From DASWRT01 sp036403035 (GTDB lineage: Bacteria; Pseudomonadota; Alphaproteobacteria; ATCC43930; CGMCC-115725): a stretch of DNA of 13,977 bases. Position numbers and translations under genes: made by a program. The notes under the pieces are model-generated. The model was not told the DNA's origin and made no database searches. It saw nothing but the letters and a program-made list of their open reading frames with translations. The stretch is taken from positions 1 to 13,977 of the forward strand of contig DASWRT010000521.1 in the NCBI GenBank assembly GCA_036403035.1, given 5' to 3'. Below are positions 5,479 through 13,977 of the stretch, piece by piece; within the stretch, counting starts at the first letter, position 1; each line of letters begins with the position of its first letter.

Positions 5479-7176
5479 ATGGCGACGCGGTGCAGGGGAA
5501 CGATCGCCGCGGCGGCAGCGGCGCTGATGCTGGCGGCGATCATCGCCATGAGCGGCGCTCCCGCCTTCGCCGCCAAGGACGAGCTTGTCATCGGCGTCGC
5601 GCAGTTCCCGTCGAACATGCATCCGGCGATCGAGCCGACGGTCGTGAAGAGCTACGTGCGCAACATGGCGTTGCGGCAGATGACCGCCTGGGACAAGGAC
5701 TGGAAGCTCGGCTGCATCCTCTGCACCGAGCTGCCGACGCTGGAGAACGGGCTGGCCCGGATCGAGGACCGGCCGGACGGCGGCAAGGGGATGGCGGTCA
5801 CCGTCAAGCTGCCGCCGGACCTCGAATGGGCGGACGGCGTGCCGGTGACGGCGAAGGACGTCGTCTTCTCCTGGGAGCTGGGCCGCAACCCGGAATCGGG
5901 CTTCTACCGCGCCGATCTCTATAAGCGCGTCGAGCGTATCGATACGCCGGAAGAGCACACGGTCGTCATGCATTTGGACTCGGTGCGGAGCACCTATAAC
6001 GACCTCTCCGACTTCCGCGTCGTTTCCGAACATGTCGAGGCGCCTGTGCTGAAGAGCGCAGGCAGCGTCGCCGAGTGGGCGAAGCAGACTTCCTACAACC
6101 GCGCTCCGACCACGCCGGGCCTGTGGAACGGGCCGTTCATGATCACCGGCTACAGCTCCGGCTCGCAGATCGTGCTGGAGCGCAACCCGCACTGGCCGGG
6201 CAAGGCGCCGGGCTTCCGGAAGATCACGGTGAAGGTGATCGAGAACACGACGGCGCTCCAGGCGAACCTGCTGTCGGGCGACATTGATTACACGCCCGGC
6301 GAGGGGATCGGGCTCGGCATCGATCAGGTGATCGAGCTGGAGAAGACGCAGAAGGCGAAGTTCGATTTCATCTACAAGCCGGCACTGATCCACGAGCATA
6401 TCGACCTCAGCGCCGAGAACCCGTTCCTGAAGGACGCGCGGGTGCGCCATGCGCTCATCCATGCGATCGACCGTAACGCGCTGACCGGGAAGCTGTTCCA
6501 GGGCAAGCAGCCGGTCGCCGACAGCTTCGTCAACAAGCTTCACCCGTTCTACTCGCCCGAGACGCCGACCTACGCCTACGACCCGAAGAAGGCGAAGGCA
6601 CTGCTCGACGAGGCCGGCTGGAAGCCCAGCCCCGACGGCATCCGCCGCAACGCGCAGGGCGAGCGCCTGTCCTTCGACTTCACGACGACCGCCGGCAACA
6701 AGCTGCGCGAGCTGATCCAGCAGGTGCTGCAAAGCCAGTGGAAGGACGCGGGCGTCGAGGTCGTGATCAGGAACGAGCCGGCGCGGACCTTGTTCGGCCC
6801 GACGCTGACGCATCGCGAGTTCAAGGGGATGGCGCTCTACGGCTGGACGAGCGGCATCGGCGACGCGCCGACCGGCATCCTGTCGACCTCCGCGATCCCG
6901 ACCGAGGCGAACCGCTGGGGCGGGTCGAACTATCCGGGTTATTCCAACCCCGAGTTCGACAAGGCGAGCGCCGCGATCGAGACCGAGCTGGACGAAGGAA
7001 AGCGCCGCGTGCTCTGGGCGACCGTGCAGAAGCTTTACGCCGAGGATCTGCCGGTCATACCGCTCTTCTTCCGCGCCGAACCCTACGCGATCCCGAAATG
7101 GCTGAAGGGCCTGGAGCCGACCGGCCATTCCGACAACAGCACCAACTGGGTCGAGAATTGGCACGCGGAGAACTGA
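5479..7176 (+). CDS. ABC transporter substrate-binding protein, peptide/nickel type (SBP_bac_5)
   Basis: 565 residues, a usual length for the DppA/OppA class. The Sec signal peptide covers residues 1-31 (RCR, a hydrophobic Ala/Leu/Ile core, then APAFA before the cleavage point), giving a periplasmic protein. Family landmarks: DELVIGVAQFPSNMHP at the mature N-terminus, LEWADGVPVTAKDVVFSWEL, RVRHALIHAIDRNAL, AKALLDEAGWKP and the C-terminal DLPVIPLFF segment. A Cys79-x-x-Cys82 pair in the mature protein could form a disulfide. GGAGG at 5465-5469 is nine bases before the ATG; an ATG at 5471 is out of frame. It captures the substrate and delivers it to the permeases encoded by the last two genes of the operon. 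The ligand cannot be told from sequence: di/oligopeptides are most likely, but nickel, glutathione, opine or sugar ligands occur in this superfamily. Confidence 0.94.
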   Translation: MATRCRGTIAAAAAALMLAAIIAMSGAPAFAAKDELVIGVAQFPSNMHPAIEPTVVKSYVRNMALRQMTAWDKDWKLGCILCTELPTLENGLARIEDRPDGGKGMAVTVKLPPDLEWADGVPVTAKDVVFSWELGRNPESGFYRADLYKRVERIDTPEEHTVVMHLDSVRSTYNDLSDFRVVSEHVEAPVLKSAGSVAEWAKQTSYNRAPTTPGLWNGPFMITGYSSGSQIVLERNPHWPGKAPGFRKITVKVIENTTALQANLLSGDIDYTPGEGIGLGIDQVIELEKTQKAKFDFIYKPALIHEHIDLSAENPFLKDARVRHALIHAIDRNALTGKLFQGKQPVADSFVNKLHPFYSPETPTYAYDPKKAKALLDEAGWKPSPDGIRRNAQGERLSFDFTTTAGNKLRELIQQVLQSQWKDAGVEVVIRNEPARTLFGPTLTHREFKGMALYGWTSGIGDAPTGILSTSAIPTEANRWGGSNYPGYSNPEFDKASAAIETELDEGKRRVLWATVQKLYAEDLPVIPLFFRAEPYAIPKWLKGLEPTGHSDNSTNWVENWHAEN

Positions 7177-8197
7177 GCGCCGTCGCCGCATCGGCCGCCG
7201 CCGCCGCGCCGCAGCGCAGCGCAGCCGGCGAGATCCTGCTGGCGGTCGCAGACCTGTCCGTGCGCTTCCCGAGGGACGGCAGCGCGGCGGAGACGGTCGC
7301 GGTCGTCGCCGGGGTCGGCTACGACGTCGCGGCGGGCCGGACGCTCGGCGTCGTCGGCGAGAGCGGCTGCGGCAAGTCGATGACCGCCCTCGCGCTGCTC
7401 GGCCTCGTGCCGCCGCCGGGCCGCGTCTCCGGCAGCGTGCGGTTCGCCGGGACGGAGCTGATCGGACAGGGCGAGGCGGCTTGGGAGCAGCTGCGCGGCA
7501 ACCGGATCGCGATGATTTTCCAGGAGCCGATGACGGCGCTCAACCCGGTGCTCACCGTGGGCGAGCAGGTCGCCGAGGTTCTGGTCGTCCATGAGGGTCT
7601 GGGCCGCCGCGCCGCCGCCGCGCGGGCCGTCGACCTGCTGGCCGAGGTCGGCATCCCGAGCCCGCGGGAGCGGGCGGATTCCTATCCGCACCAGCTCTCC
7701 GGCGGCATGCGGCAGCGCGCGATGATCGCGACGGCGCTCGCCTGCCGCCCGGCGCTGCTCCTCGCCGACGAGCCGACGACCGCGCTCGACGTGACCGTGC
7801 AGGCGCAGATCCTGGCGCTGATCGCCGAGTTGCAGGAACAGATCGGCATGGCGGTCCAGTTCATCTCGCACAATCTCGGCGTCGTCTCGGAGATCGCCGA
7901 CGACATCGTCGTGATGTATGCCGGGCGCATCGTCGAGCGGGCGCCCGCCGACGAGTTGTTCGCGAACCCGCTCCACCCCTACACGATCGGACTGATCGAG
8001 ACGCTGCCGTCGCTCGACCGCCGGGCGGACCGGCTGCCGGTGATCCGCGGCGGCGTGCCGGACCCGGCGGCGCGCATTGCGGCCGGATGCCGGTTCGCGG
8101 ACCGCTGCCCGCGCGCCGCCGCCGGCTGCCGGGACGCCGAGCCGCCGCTCGTCGAGCTGGCGCCGGGGCACGCCGTCGCCTGCATCCGCGCCGGGTC

Positions 8198-8201
<4 letters not shown>
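7158..8201 (+). CDS. Peptide-type ABC importer ATPase (OppD/DppD-like)
   Basis: 347 residues from a TTG at 7158, overlapping the binding-protein gene by 19 bases. No ATG or GTG lies before the conserved first strand; a CTG at 7173, forming CTGA with the stop, is the alternative, so the start is uncertain. The nucleotide-binding domain is complete: Walker A GESGCGKS (67-74), Q-loop Gln122 in FQEPMTALNP, signature LSGGMRQR (180-187), Walker B LLLADEPTTALD (200-211) and switch His238 (in SHN rather than the more usual SHD). The C-terminal oligopeptide-transporter domain has four cysteines (about 311, 317, 324, 342), the pattern that binds a [4Fe-4S] cluster in characterised OppD. Hydrolyses ATP on the cytoplasmic face, paired with the next gene's product. 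Its stop overlaps the next start (ATGA). Confidence 0.92.
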
Positions 8202-9187
<986 letters not shown>

Positions 9188-9194
9188 ACGGCCG

Positions 9195-10136
9195 ATGATC
9201 CGCTACCTCGCCGGCCGGCTCGCCGAGATCGTGGTCGTGATGGCCGCGATGTCGTTCGTGATCTATGGGTTGATCGGGCTGATGCCCGGCGATCCGATCG
9301 ACATCATGGCGGCCGGCAATCCCGGCATCACCGCCGAGGACGTGGCGCGGCTCAAGGCGCTGTACGGGCTCGACCAGCCGCTGATGACGCGCTACTGGCA
9401 TTGGCTTACCGCGGCGCTCCAGCTCGATTTCGGTTACAGCCGGGTGCACAGCCAACCGGTCATCGACGTGATCGGGCCGGCGATCCTTCAGACCGTGAAG
9501 CTCGCCGGCCTGAGTCTTGTACTCAGCCTGGCGCTGGCGCTGGCGCTCGGTATCGCGTCGGCGCTGCGTCCCGGCGGCTGGCTCGACACCGTCGGCAGCC
9601 TGCTCGCCTTCGCCGGGATCTCGGTGCCGACCTTCTGGCTCGCGATCCTGCTGATCCTCGGCTTCGCGGTCGAGCTGGGCTGGCTGCCGGCGAGCGGGAT
9701 GGGGGAAGGGGCGGGCGATCAGATCCGGCACCTGATCCTGCCGGTCGCGACGCTGACGATCGCCACCGCCGGCCAGTTCATCCGCTTCGTCCGCTCCTCG
9801 ATGATCGAGGTGCTGCGGATGGACTATATCCGGACAGCCCGCGCCAAGGGCGTCGGCCGGCGGCGCCTGCTGCTGCGGCATGCGCTGCGCAACGCGCTGA
9901 TCCCGGTCGTCACCGTCGTCGCCTTGCAGTTCGGCGGGCTGTTCTCGGGCGCGCTCGTTACCGAGACGATGTTCGCGTGGCGCGGCATGGGAAAGATGAT
10001 CTACGACGCGGTGCTCGGCAACGACTACAACCTCGCGCTGGTCGGGCTGCTGTTCGCGACCGCGCTGACGCTGCTCGGCAACCTGCTCGCGGACCTCGCC
10101 TACGCATGGCTCGATCCGCGGATCTCGTATCGATGA
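9195..10136 (+). CDS. Peptide-type ABC importer permease (OppB/DppB-like)
   Basis: 313 residues. Six membrane segments can be placed at about 9-29, 101-122, 136-158, 178-197, 236-256 and 280-302, with a large periplasmic loop after the first. The N-terminal GLMPGDPID (28-36) is typical of DppB-type permeases. The ATPase-contact EAA loop is DYIRTARAKGVGRRRLLLRH (210-229), followed by ALRNALIPVV. The ATG at 9195 is seven bases after the stop of the ATPase gene; the in-frame sequence upstream lies inside that gene. It forms the membrane channel with the next gene's product, to which it is joined by an ATGA overlap. Confidence 0.93.
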   Translation: MIRYLAGRLAEIVVVMAAMSFVIYGLIGLMPGDPIDIMAAGNPGITAEDVARLKALYGLDQPLMTRYWHWLTAALQLDFGYSRVHSQPVIDVIGPAILQTVKLAGLSLVLSLALALALGIASALRPGGWLDTVGSLLAFAGISVPTFWLAILLILGFAVELGWLPASGMGEGAGDQIRHLILPVATLTIATAGQFIRFVRSSMIEVLRMDYIRTARAKGVGRRRLLLRHALRNALIPVVTVVALQFGGLFSGALVTETMFAWRGMGKMIYDAVLGNDYNLALVGLLFATALTLLGNLLADLAYAWLDPRISYR

Positions 10137-11086
10137 GCGGCGGCCCGGTGAGCGGCGGTGTCGACGCGGCAGCCGGCGGCTTCGCCGGAAGCGGCACCGC
10201 GGTCGCGGGATGGCGGCTCCGCTGGCGCCGCTTCCGCCGAAACCGCGCCGCGGTGGCGAGCGTCGGCGTTCTGCTGCTGCTCGTCGTGTTCTCGCTGCTC
10301 GCAGCGCCGCTGGAGGCGATGCTGGGGATCGACGCGTTCAAGGCGGACCTGCTGAGCCGCTTCGATCCGCCGTCGGCGGAGCACTGGCTCGGCACCGACG
10401 ATATCGGCCGCGACGTGCTGGTGCGGCTGATGTATGGCGGGCAGGTCTCGCTCGCGGTCGGGCTCGCCGCCACGCTCGTCGGCGCGGTGATCGGGACCGC
10501 GGTCGGCCTCCTCGCCGGGTATTACGGCGGGCGGCTGGACGCACTGCTGATGCGGCTGACCGACGGCGTGATCGCGCTGCCGCTGCTGCCGCTGCTGATC
10601 GTGTTCGCGGCGGTCGACCTTACCAAGCTTGGCATCTCGGCGGAGGCGGCGCGCTCGCCGGCGGCCGGTTTCTGGCGCATCGTCGTCATCATCGCGCTGG
10701 TCGACTGGACGTCGATCGCCCGCCTCGTCCGCGCCGCGACGCTCGCCGTGAGGGAGCGCGAGTTCGTGCTCGCCGCCAAGGGAAGCGGCGCCGGCGCGCT
10801 GCATGTCATGCGGACGCACATCCTGCCTAACGTCGCGACGCCGATCATCGTCGCCTGCACGCTCACCGTCGGGCGGGTGATCCTGTTCGAGTCGGTACTG
10901 AGCTTCCTCGGCTTCGGCATCGTCCCGCCGATGCCGAGCTGGGGCAACATGCTCAACAACGCGCAGGAACTGATCACCGTGGCGCCGGCCCAGGCGATCT
11001 ATCCAGGATTACTGATCTTCGCGACGGTGATCGCCGCCAACTTCGCCGGCGACGGATTGCAGGACGCGTTCGACCCGAAATCCTAG
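10133..11086 (+). CDS. Peptide-type ABC importer permease (OppC/DppC-like)
   Basis: 317 residues. A Gly/Ala-rich N-terminus is followed by a basic patch (RLRWRRFRRNRAA) and a first membrane helix at about 40-60. The OppC-family periplasmic signature HWLGTDDIGRDVLVRLMYG is at 84-102. The EAA loop is EREFVLAAKGSGAGALHVMR (208-227) followed by THILPNVATPIIV. The final helices end in FAGDGLQDAFDPKS, close to the family's usual DGLRDALDP ending. Last gene of the operon; the stop at 11084-11086 is followed by a weak hairpin. Together the five genes are sufficient for a complete importer. Confidence 0.93.
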   Translation: MSGGPVSGGVDAAAGGFAGSGTAVAGWRLRWRRFRRNRAAVASVGVLLLLVVFSLLAAPLEAMLGIDAFKADLLSRFDPPSAEHWLGTDDIGRDVLVRLMYGGQVSLAVGLAATLVGAVIGTAVGLLAGYYGGRLDALLMRLTDGVIALPLLPLLIVFAAVDLTKLGISAEAARSPAAGFWRIVVIIALVDWTSIARLVRAATLAVREREFVLAAKGSGAGALHVMRTHILPNVATPIIVACTLTVGRVILFESVLSFLGFGIVPPMPSWGNMLNNAQELITVAPAQAIYPGLLIFATVIAANFAGDGLQDAFDPKS

Positions 11087-11484
11087 CGACCGGCCTGCTG
11101 CAAGCGGCTTCTCGACGGCTCCCGAAGCCAGGTCGGGATTTCCTGGTGTGGTTCCTTGACATAGCTCATCGAAGCCCGCCACGGTGTTCCGATCCGGCTC
11201 GTCGGCCGGTGCGCATATCGCGCAACACCAGTCGGTTGGATGACGCGCGACAAACGTGGCCCGTGTCTTACAGGCAAAAAAACACTATGCTGCGGAAAAC
11301 CACGCATAGACGTATATTGGATGAATGAAGACTGTATCGAGTTAATGATCAATGCAGCGGGATATTTGCAGGAGCCATCTTTCTTAATGATGCCATAATC
11401 AATGACAGGAAAGGCGCTTGTCCGGTGAGGAGCAGAATTTGGCCGTCCGGCTGGCAGGGGTCATCCGCGACGGAGGATTGCAGT
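11087..11484. other. Intergenic region upstream of the histidine kinase
   Basis: 398 bases without a supported gene. The first 180 bases are GC-rich; 11270-11420 is markedly AT-rich and probably holds the kinase promoter. A weak candidate is TTGGAT (11317-11322) and GTTAAT (11341-11346) with 18-base spacing. A perfect TTGACA lies at 11156-11161 but has no acceptable -10 at 16-18 bases. The motif TTAATGAT recurs at 11342 and 11384, each followed by ATCAATG (11348 and 11398). Short open frames here show no recognisable protein. Confidence 0.4.
11106..11129 (+). terminator. Weak hairpin downstream of the ABC operon
   Basis: GGCTTC (11106-11111) pairs with GAAGCC (11124-11129) around a 12-nt loop, 19 bases after the last permease stop. 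Directly next to it, CCAGG (11128-11132) pairs with CCTGG (11142-11146). There is only a short T-rich patch (GGGATTTCC), so terminator function is tentative. Confidence 0.3.
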
Positions 11485-13788
11485 GTGATCCACACGGCTC
11501 CCGGCGACGTTCCGGCGAAGCGGTCGTTCGTCGTCTATCTTCTGGTTCTCGTGGCGGCATGCATCCTGCCCGTCCTGTTCCTGTCGACGTTTCTGCTGTA
11601 CAGGCTTTACGAAACGCAGAAGGAGATCTCGGACGAGCAGACGCTCGGGACCGCGCGCGCCCTCGTTTCCGCGGTGGACCGCGAGCTTAGCCACGCGCAG
11701 TACGCTCTTTTCTCGCTTCGCGCCTCGCCGGAGCTGCGGCGCGGCGACTATGAAAGCTTCTACCGGCAGTCGGCGCAGATCGCGCACGAGCATGGCGCCT
11801 GGATTCAGCTCGTCGACACGAGCGGCCGGCAGATCTTCGACACGCACCTCCCTTACGGCGCGCCGCTTCCGCCGGCCGTCCTGCAGGACGAGACGAAGCG
11901 GGTCATCGAGACGGCGGTGCCGCAGATCAGCGGACTGTTCAAAGGCGACGGGGATTCCGGCCTGCGCTATGCGGTCCTCGTCCCGGTGATCTGGGATGAG
12001 GCGGTGCACGTCGTCCTGCGGATGAGCTTCAACGCGGACGCGGCAACGGCGCTCCTTGCGGAACAGCGGCTGCCCCTCGAAGGGACGGCGGCGATCATCG
12101 ACGGGCGCGGCGTCATCGTCGGCCGCAACCGTGCGCCGGAATCCTTCGTCGGGAACGTCGTCACGGCGGATCTTCGGAACGCGCTCAGGGAACAGAAGGA
12201 GAAGGCGTTCATCGCGACCGTCGAGGAAGGTACGCCGGTCTACGCGACTTTCAGCCGCTCGGGCTTCTCCGGCTGGGCCGTCGCGATCGGACTGCCGAAG
12301 GCACTCGTCGACGCGCCGCTGCGGAAATTGCTCCTGCACATCGTGAGCGGCAGCGTGCTGCTGCTCGGTCTCAGCATCGCCGTCTCTTTCGCGGTGGGGC
12401 TGCGGATCCGGCGCTCGATCCACGGATTGACCGCGGCGGCGATCGCGCTCGGCCGCGGAGACGAGCTGCCGCCCACGCCGACATCTCCGGTGCGCGAGCT
12501 TTCGATGCTGCGCAATGCACTGGGCGCCGCGAAGCACCTGCTGGACGGCGAGCGCGAGCGGCGTAGCGCCACCGAAGACAAGCTGCGGCGCAGCAATGAA
12601 GGGCTTGCCCTCGCTCAACACATCGCCGAACTCGGCAGTTGGGAAATCGATGTCGAAAGCGGCAGCGTGGCGTGGTCGGACGAGATGTACCGGATCCGCA
12701 AGCTTTCGCGGGACGAATTCACGCCGGATACCGTGTCGGTGCTGTCGACCGTCCACGAAGACGAACGCGAGGAAGTGCGGGCTTGGCTCGGCGCGTTCTC
12801 GGCCGGCTGCGCGCTTTCCGGCCTGGAGTTCCGGATCGTCCGCAGCGACGGCGAGATCAGGACCGTACGCTCCGACGGGCAGGCGATCCGCAACGATCAA
12901 GGCAAGGTGATCAAGGTCGCCGGCACCATGCAGGACGTTACCGAACGCGTCCGGCTGGAGCAGCGCCGGCGCGAGCTGGAGACGCAGCTGCACCACTCCC
13001 AGAAGCTTCAAGCGCTCGGCACGCTTGCCGGCGGCGTCGCGCACGAGTTCAACAACGACCTGCTGGCGATAGCGGGGCTGCTCGACATGGCGCTCGACCA
13101 GCTGCCCGAGGAGAGCCCGTCGGTTCGGCCGCTGCGGCGTGCCGGCGATGCGATCGAGCATGCGCGCGACGTCGTCCGGCAGATCCTTACCTTCAGCCGC
13201 CGCGACGAGCCACGGCGCGAGCGGCTGCGTGCCGACCTCGTCGTCGGCGGGGCGCTGGATCTCCTCCAGGCGAGCCTGCCGAACGCCGTGCAGCTCCGCC
13301 GCCATCTGGCGGCGCACGACGATATTTTCGTCGATCGCAGCCAGCTCCAGCAGGTCGTCCTAAATCTCGGCGGCAATGCGGCGCATGCGATTACCGAGGC
13401 GATCACCGAGAACCCGCCGCGGATCGATCATGGACTGATCGAGGTCCGGCTCGACACGATCACGCTCGATGCCGAGCGAGACGGCGTGCCGCCGGACCTG
13501 CCGGACGGCACCTATGTCCGGCTCTCGTTCACCGACAACGGCAAGGGCATCCCGGCCGCGATGCTTGATCGGATCTTCGAGCCTTTCTTCACGACCAAGC
13601 CGCCCGGCGACGGGACCGGCCTGGGCCTCGCGGTGGTCCACGGCATCGCCGCGACGCACGGCGGCGCAGTGACCGCCGAGAGCGTGGAAGGCCACGGCAC
13701 CTGTGTCACCATCTTCTTCCCGCTGGCAAGCCAAAGGCAGGCTGCCTCTCCGGCGGAGATCCGCATACCGAACGCGGCGTCCGCTTAA
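11485..13788 (+). CDS. Membrane sensor histidine kinase (periplasmic sensor, HAMP, PAS, HisKA, HATPase)
   Basis: 767 residues. The GTG at 11485 is chosen because GGAGG (11472-11476) sits eight bases upstream and the first membrane helix follows at once; a GTG at 11425 would add 20 unconvincing residues. Order: membrane helix 15-38; periplasmic sensor about 39-280 resembling a double-Cache domain (LVDTSGRQIFDTHLPYG, later FSGWAVAIGLPKALVDAPLR); membrane helix about 281-305; HAMP-like linker about 305-355; PAS domain about 370-490 (GSWEIDVESG ... GTMQDVTER); HisKA with phospho-acceptor His520 in GVAHEFNN; N-box NLGGNAAHAI (Asn631); G1 DNGKGI (Asp684); FEPFFTTK; G2 GTGLGLAVVHG. The HEFNN type of H-box is seen in NtrB/FixL-like and many hybrid kinases. 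No receiver domain is attached and no response regulator is nearby, so the partner is unknown. It senses a periplasmic ligand and autophosphorylates in the cytoplasm. Confidence 0.94.
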   Translation: MIHTAPGDVPAKRSFVVYLLVLVAACILPVLFLSTFLLYRLYETQKEISDEQTLGTARALVSAVDRELSHAQYALFSLRASPELRRGDYESFYRQSAQIAHEHGAWIQLVDTSGRQIFDTHLPYGAPLPPAVLQDETKRVIETAVPQISGLFKGDGDSGLRYAVLVPVIWDEAVHVVLRMSFNADAATALLAEQRLPLEGTAAIIDGRGVIVGRNRAPESFVGNVVTADLRNALREQKEKAFIATVEEGTPVYATFSRSGFSGWAVAIGLPKALVDAPLRKLLLHIVSGSVLLLGLSIAVSFAVGLRIRRSIHGLTAAAIALGRGDELPPTPTSPVRELSMLRNALGAAKHLLDGERERRSATEDKLRRSNEGLALAQHIAELGSWEIDVESGSVAWSDEMYRIRKLSRDEFTPDTVSVLSTVHEDEREEVRAWLGAFSAGCALSGLEFRIVRSDGEIRTVRSDGQAIRNDQGKVIKVAGTMQDVTERVRLEQRRRELETQLHHSQKLQALGTLAGGVAHEFNNDLLAIAGLLDMALDQLPEESPSVRPLRRAGDAIEHARDVVRQILTFSRRDEPRRERLRADLVVGGALDLLQASLPNAVQLRRHLAAHDDIFVDRSQLQQVVLNLGGNAAHAITEAITENPPRIDHGLIEVRLDTITLDAERDGVPPDLPDGTYVRLSFTDNGKGIPAAMLDRIFEPFFTTKPPGDGTGLGLAVVHGIAATHGGAVTAESVEGHGTCVTIFFPLASQRQAASPAEIRIPNAASA

Positions 13789-13815
13789 GAGCCTACCGAG
13801 AGAGGTTCTTAGGCG
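13782..13815 (+). terminator. Hairpin between convergent kinase and ABC ATPase genes
   Basis: 13782-13794 pairs with 13803-13815 over 13 positions (CGCTTAAGAGCCT with AGGTTCTTAGGCG), including two G-U wobbles, around an 8-nt loop. The kinase TAA stop lies inside the left arm. In RNA from the opposite strand the wobbles become mismatches, so the fold favours the + transcript. No T-run follows, so this would be an unusual or Rho-assisted terminator. Confidence 0.5.
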
Positions 13816-13826
13816 CGACCCTCCGT

Positions 13827-13977
13827 TCAGTGCGCGACGGCCTGCTCTTCCGCCGCCTTGATCGACTCGACGCGGATCTCCTCGGTGAGTTGCGCCTTGT
13901 ATGCGGCGAACTCGGGCGTCGTCTTGATCCGATAATCGCGCGGATGGGGCAGGGCGACCGCGATGTCGGTCTTCACC
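13827..13977 (-). CDS. ABC transporter ATPase C-terminus, nitrate/sulfonate/taurine type (fragment)
   Basis: Only the last 49 codons and the stop (TGA, 13829-13827) are in the window; the rest lies beyond the right edge. The fragment contains the strand-and-loop IAVALPHPRDYRIKTTPEF followed by a charged helix (AAYKAQLTEEIRVESIKAAEE). This matches the C-terminal tail of SsuB/TauB/NrtD-type ATPases (typically a D(I/V)xxxLPxPRxxxxxxxPEF segment). Such proteins power import of nitrate, sulfonates, taurine or pyrimidine-like compounds. It converges on the kinase gene with 38 bases between the stops. The catalytic motifs are not visible, so the identification rests on the tail alone. Confidence 0.7.
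   Translation of the reverse strand, partial: VKTDIAVALPHPRDYRIKTTPEFAAYKAQLTEEIRVESIKAAEEQAVAH

Noticed and set aside
5275..7191. A 638-codon open frame on the - strand across the binding-protein gene
   Set aside because: It is rich in Arg, matches no family, and mirrors the GC-rich third positions of a clearly real gene on the + strand.
11092..11107. Possible sigma-54 promoter (GG, 10 bases, GC) after the ABC operon
   Set aside because: The surrounding bases do not match TGGCAC or TTGCA, and GC-rich DNA yields this spacing often.
11156..11161. Consensus -35 hexamer TTGACA
   Set aside because: No acceptable -10 element lies 16-18 bases downstream, and it is over 300 bases from the kinase start.
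11083..11352. An 89-codon - strand frame in the spacer before the kinase gene
   Set aside because: No ribosome binding site of note, no recognisable protein, and it overlaps the end of the permease gene.
11425..11484. Earlier GTG start for the histidine kinase
   Set aside because: The added 20 residues look like non-coding leader, and the GGAGG at 11472 points to the GTG at 11485.
11461..13317. A 618-codon open frame on the - strand across the histidine kinase
   Set aside because: Same cause: the + strand frame has a full set of kinase motifs, while the antisense product has none.

Overview
The window is GC-rich (roughly two thirds G+C by eye). It has tightly packed genes, ATGA/GTGA start-stop overlaps and several GTG or TTG starts. 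Gene content and protein style suggest an alphaproteobacterium of the Rhizobiales/Rhodospirillales kind; this is inference, and I cannot name a genus. There are 14 protein-coding genes, two of them cut by the window edges. I see no rRNA, tRNA, CRISPR array, insertion sequence or phage gene.

Region 1 (1-1284, + strand): the 3' part of an aminoglycoside-phosphotransferase-fold kinase, followed with a 4-base overlap by a small helical DUF6285-type protein. Region 2 (1295-4095, - strand, read right to left): bfd and bfr (bacterioferritin-associated ferredoxin and bacterioferritin) behind a plausible iron-regulated promoter, then hutI (imidazolonepropionase, histidine degradation), then a gene overlapping hutI by 4 bases. 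That last gene encodes a stand-alone CYTH-fold protein that has lost the residues of the triphosphate tunnel. Region 3 (4096-5100): an intergenic stretch with a long 83-nt imperfect hairpin and a good intrinsic terminator, then a lipoprotein gene (- strand) with glycine-zipper and peptidoglycan-binding segments.

Region 4 (5101-11086, + strand): a leader with a perfect 12-bp inverted repeat, then a five-gene peptide/nickel-type ABC importer operon in the order binding protein, ATPase, ATPase, permease, permease, mostly translationally coupled. Region 5 (11087-13977): a 398-bp spacer, partly AT-rich, then a large membrane sensor histidine kinase (two membrane segments, periplasmic sensor, HAMP, PAS, HisKA, HATPase) with no receiver domain and no response regulator in view. 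It converges on the 3' end of a nitrate/sulfonate-type ABC ATPase on the - strand, with a hairpin between the two genes.

Most genes are ordinary transport and metabolic functions. The items most worth a second look are the degenerate CYTH protein coupled to hutI, the 83-nt hairpin at 4245-4327, the perfect palindrome just upstream of the binding-protein gene, and a leader stem that could mask the hutI ribosome binding site. I did not find convincing evidence of a wholly new multi-gene system.
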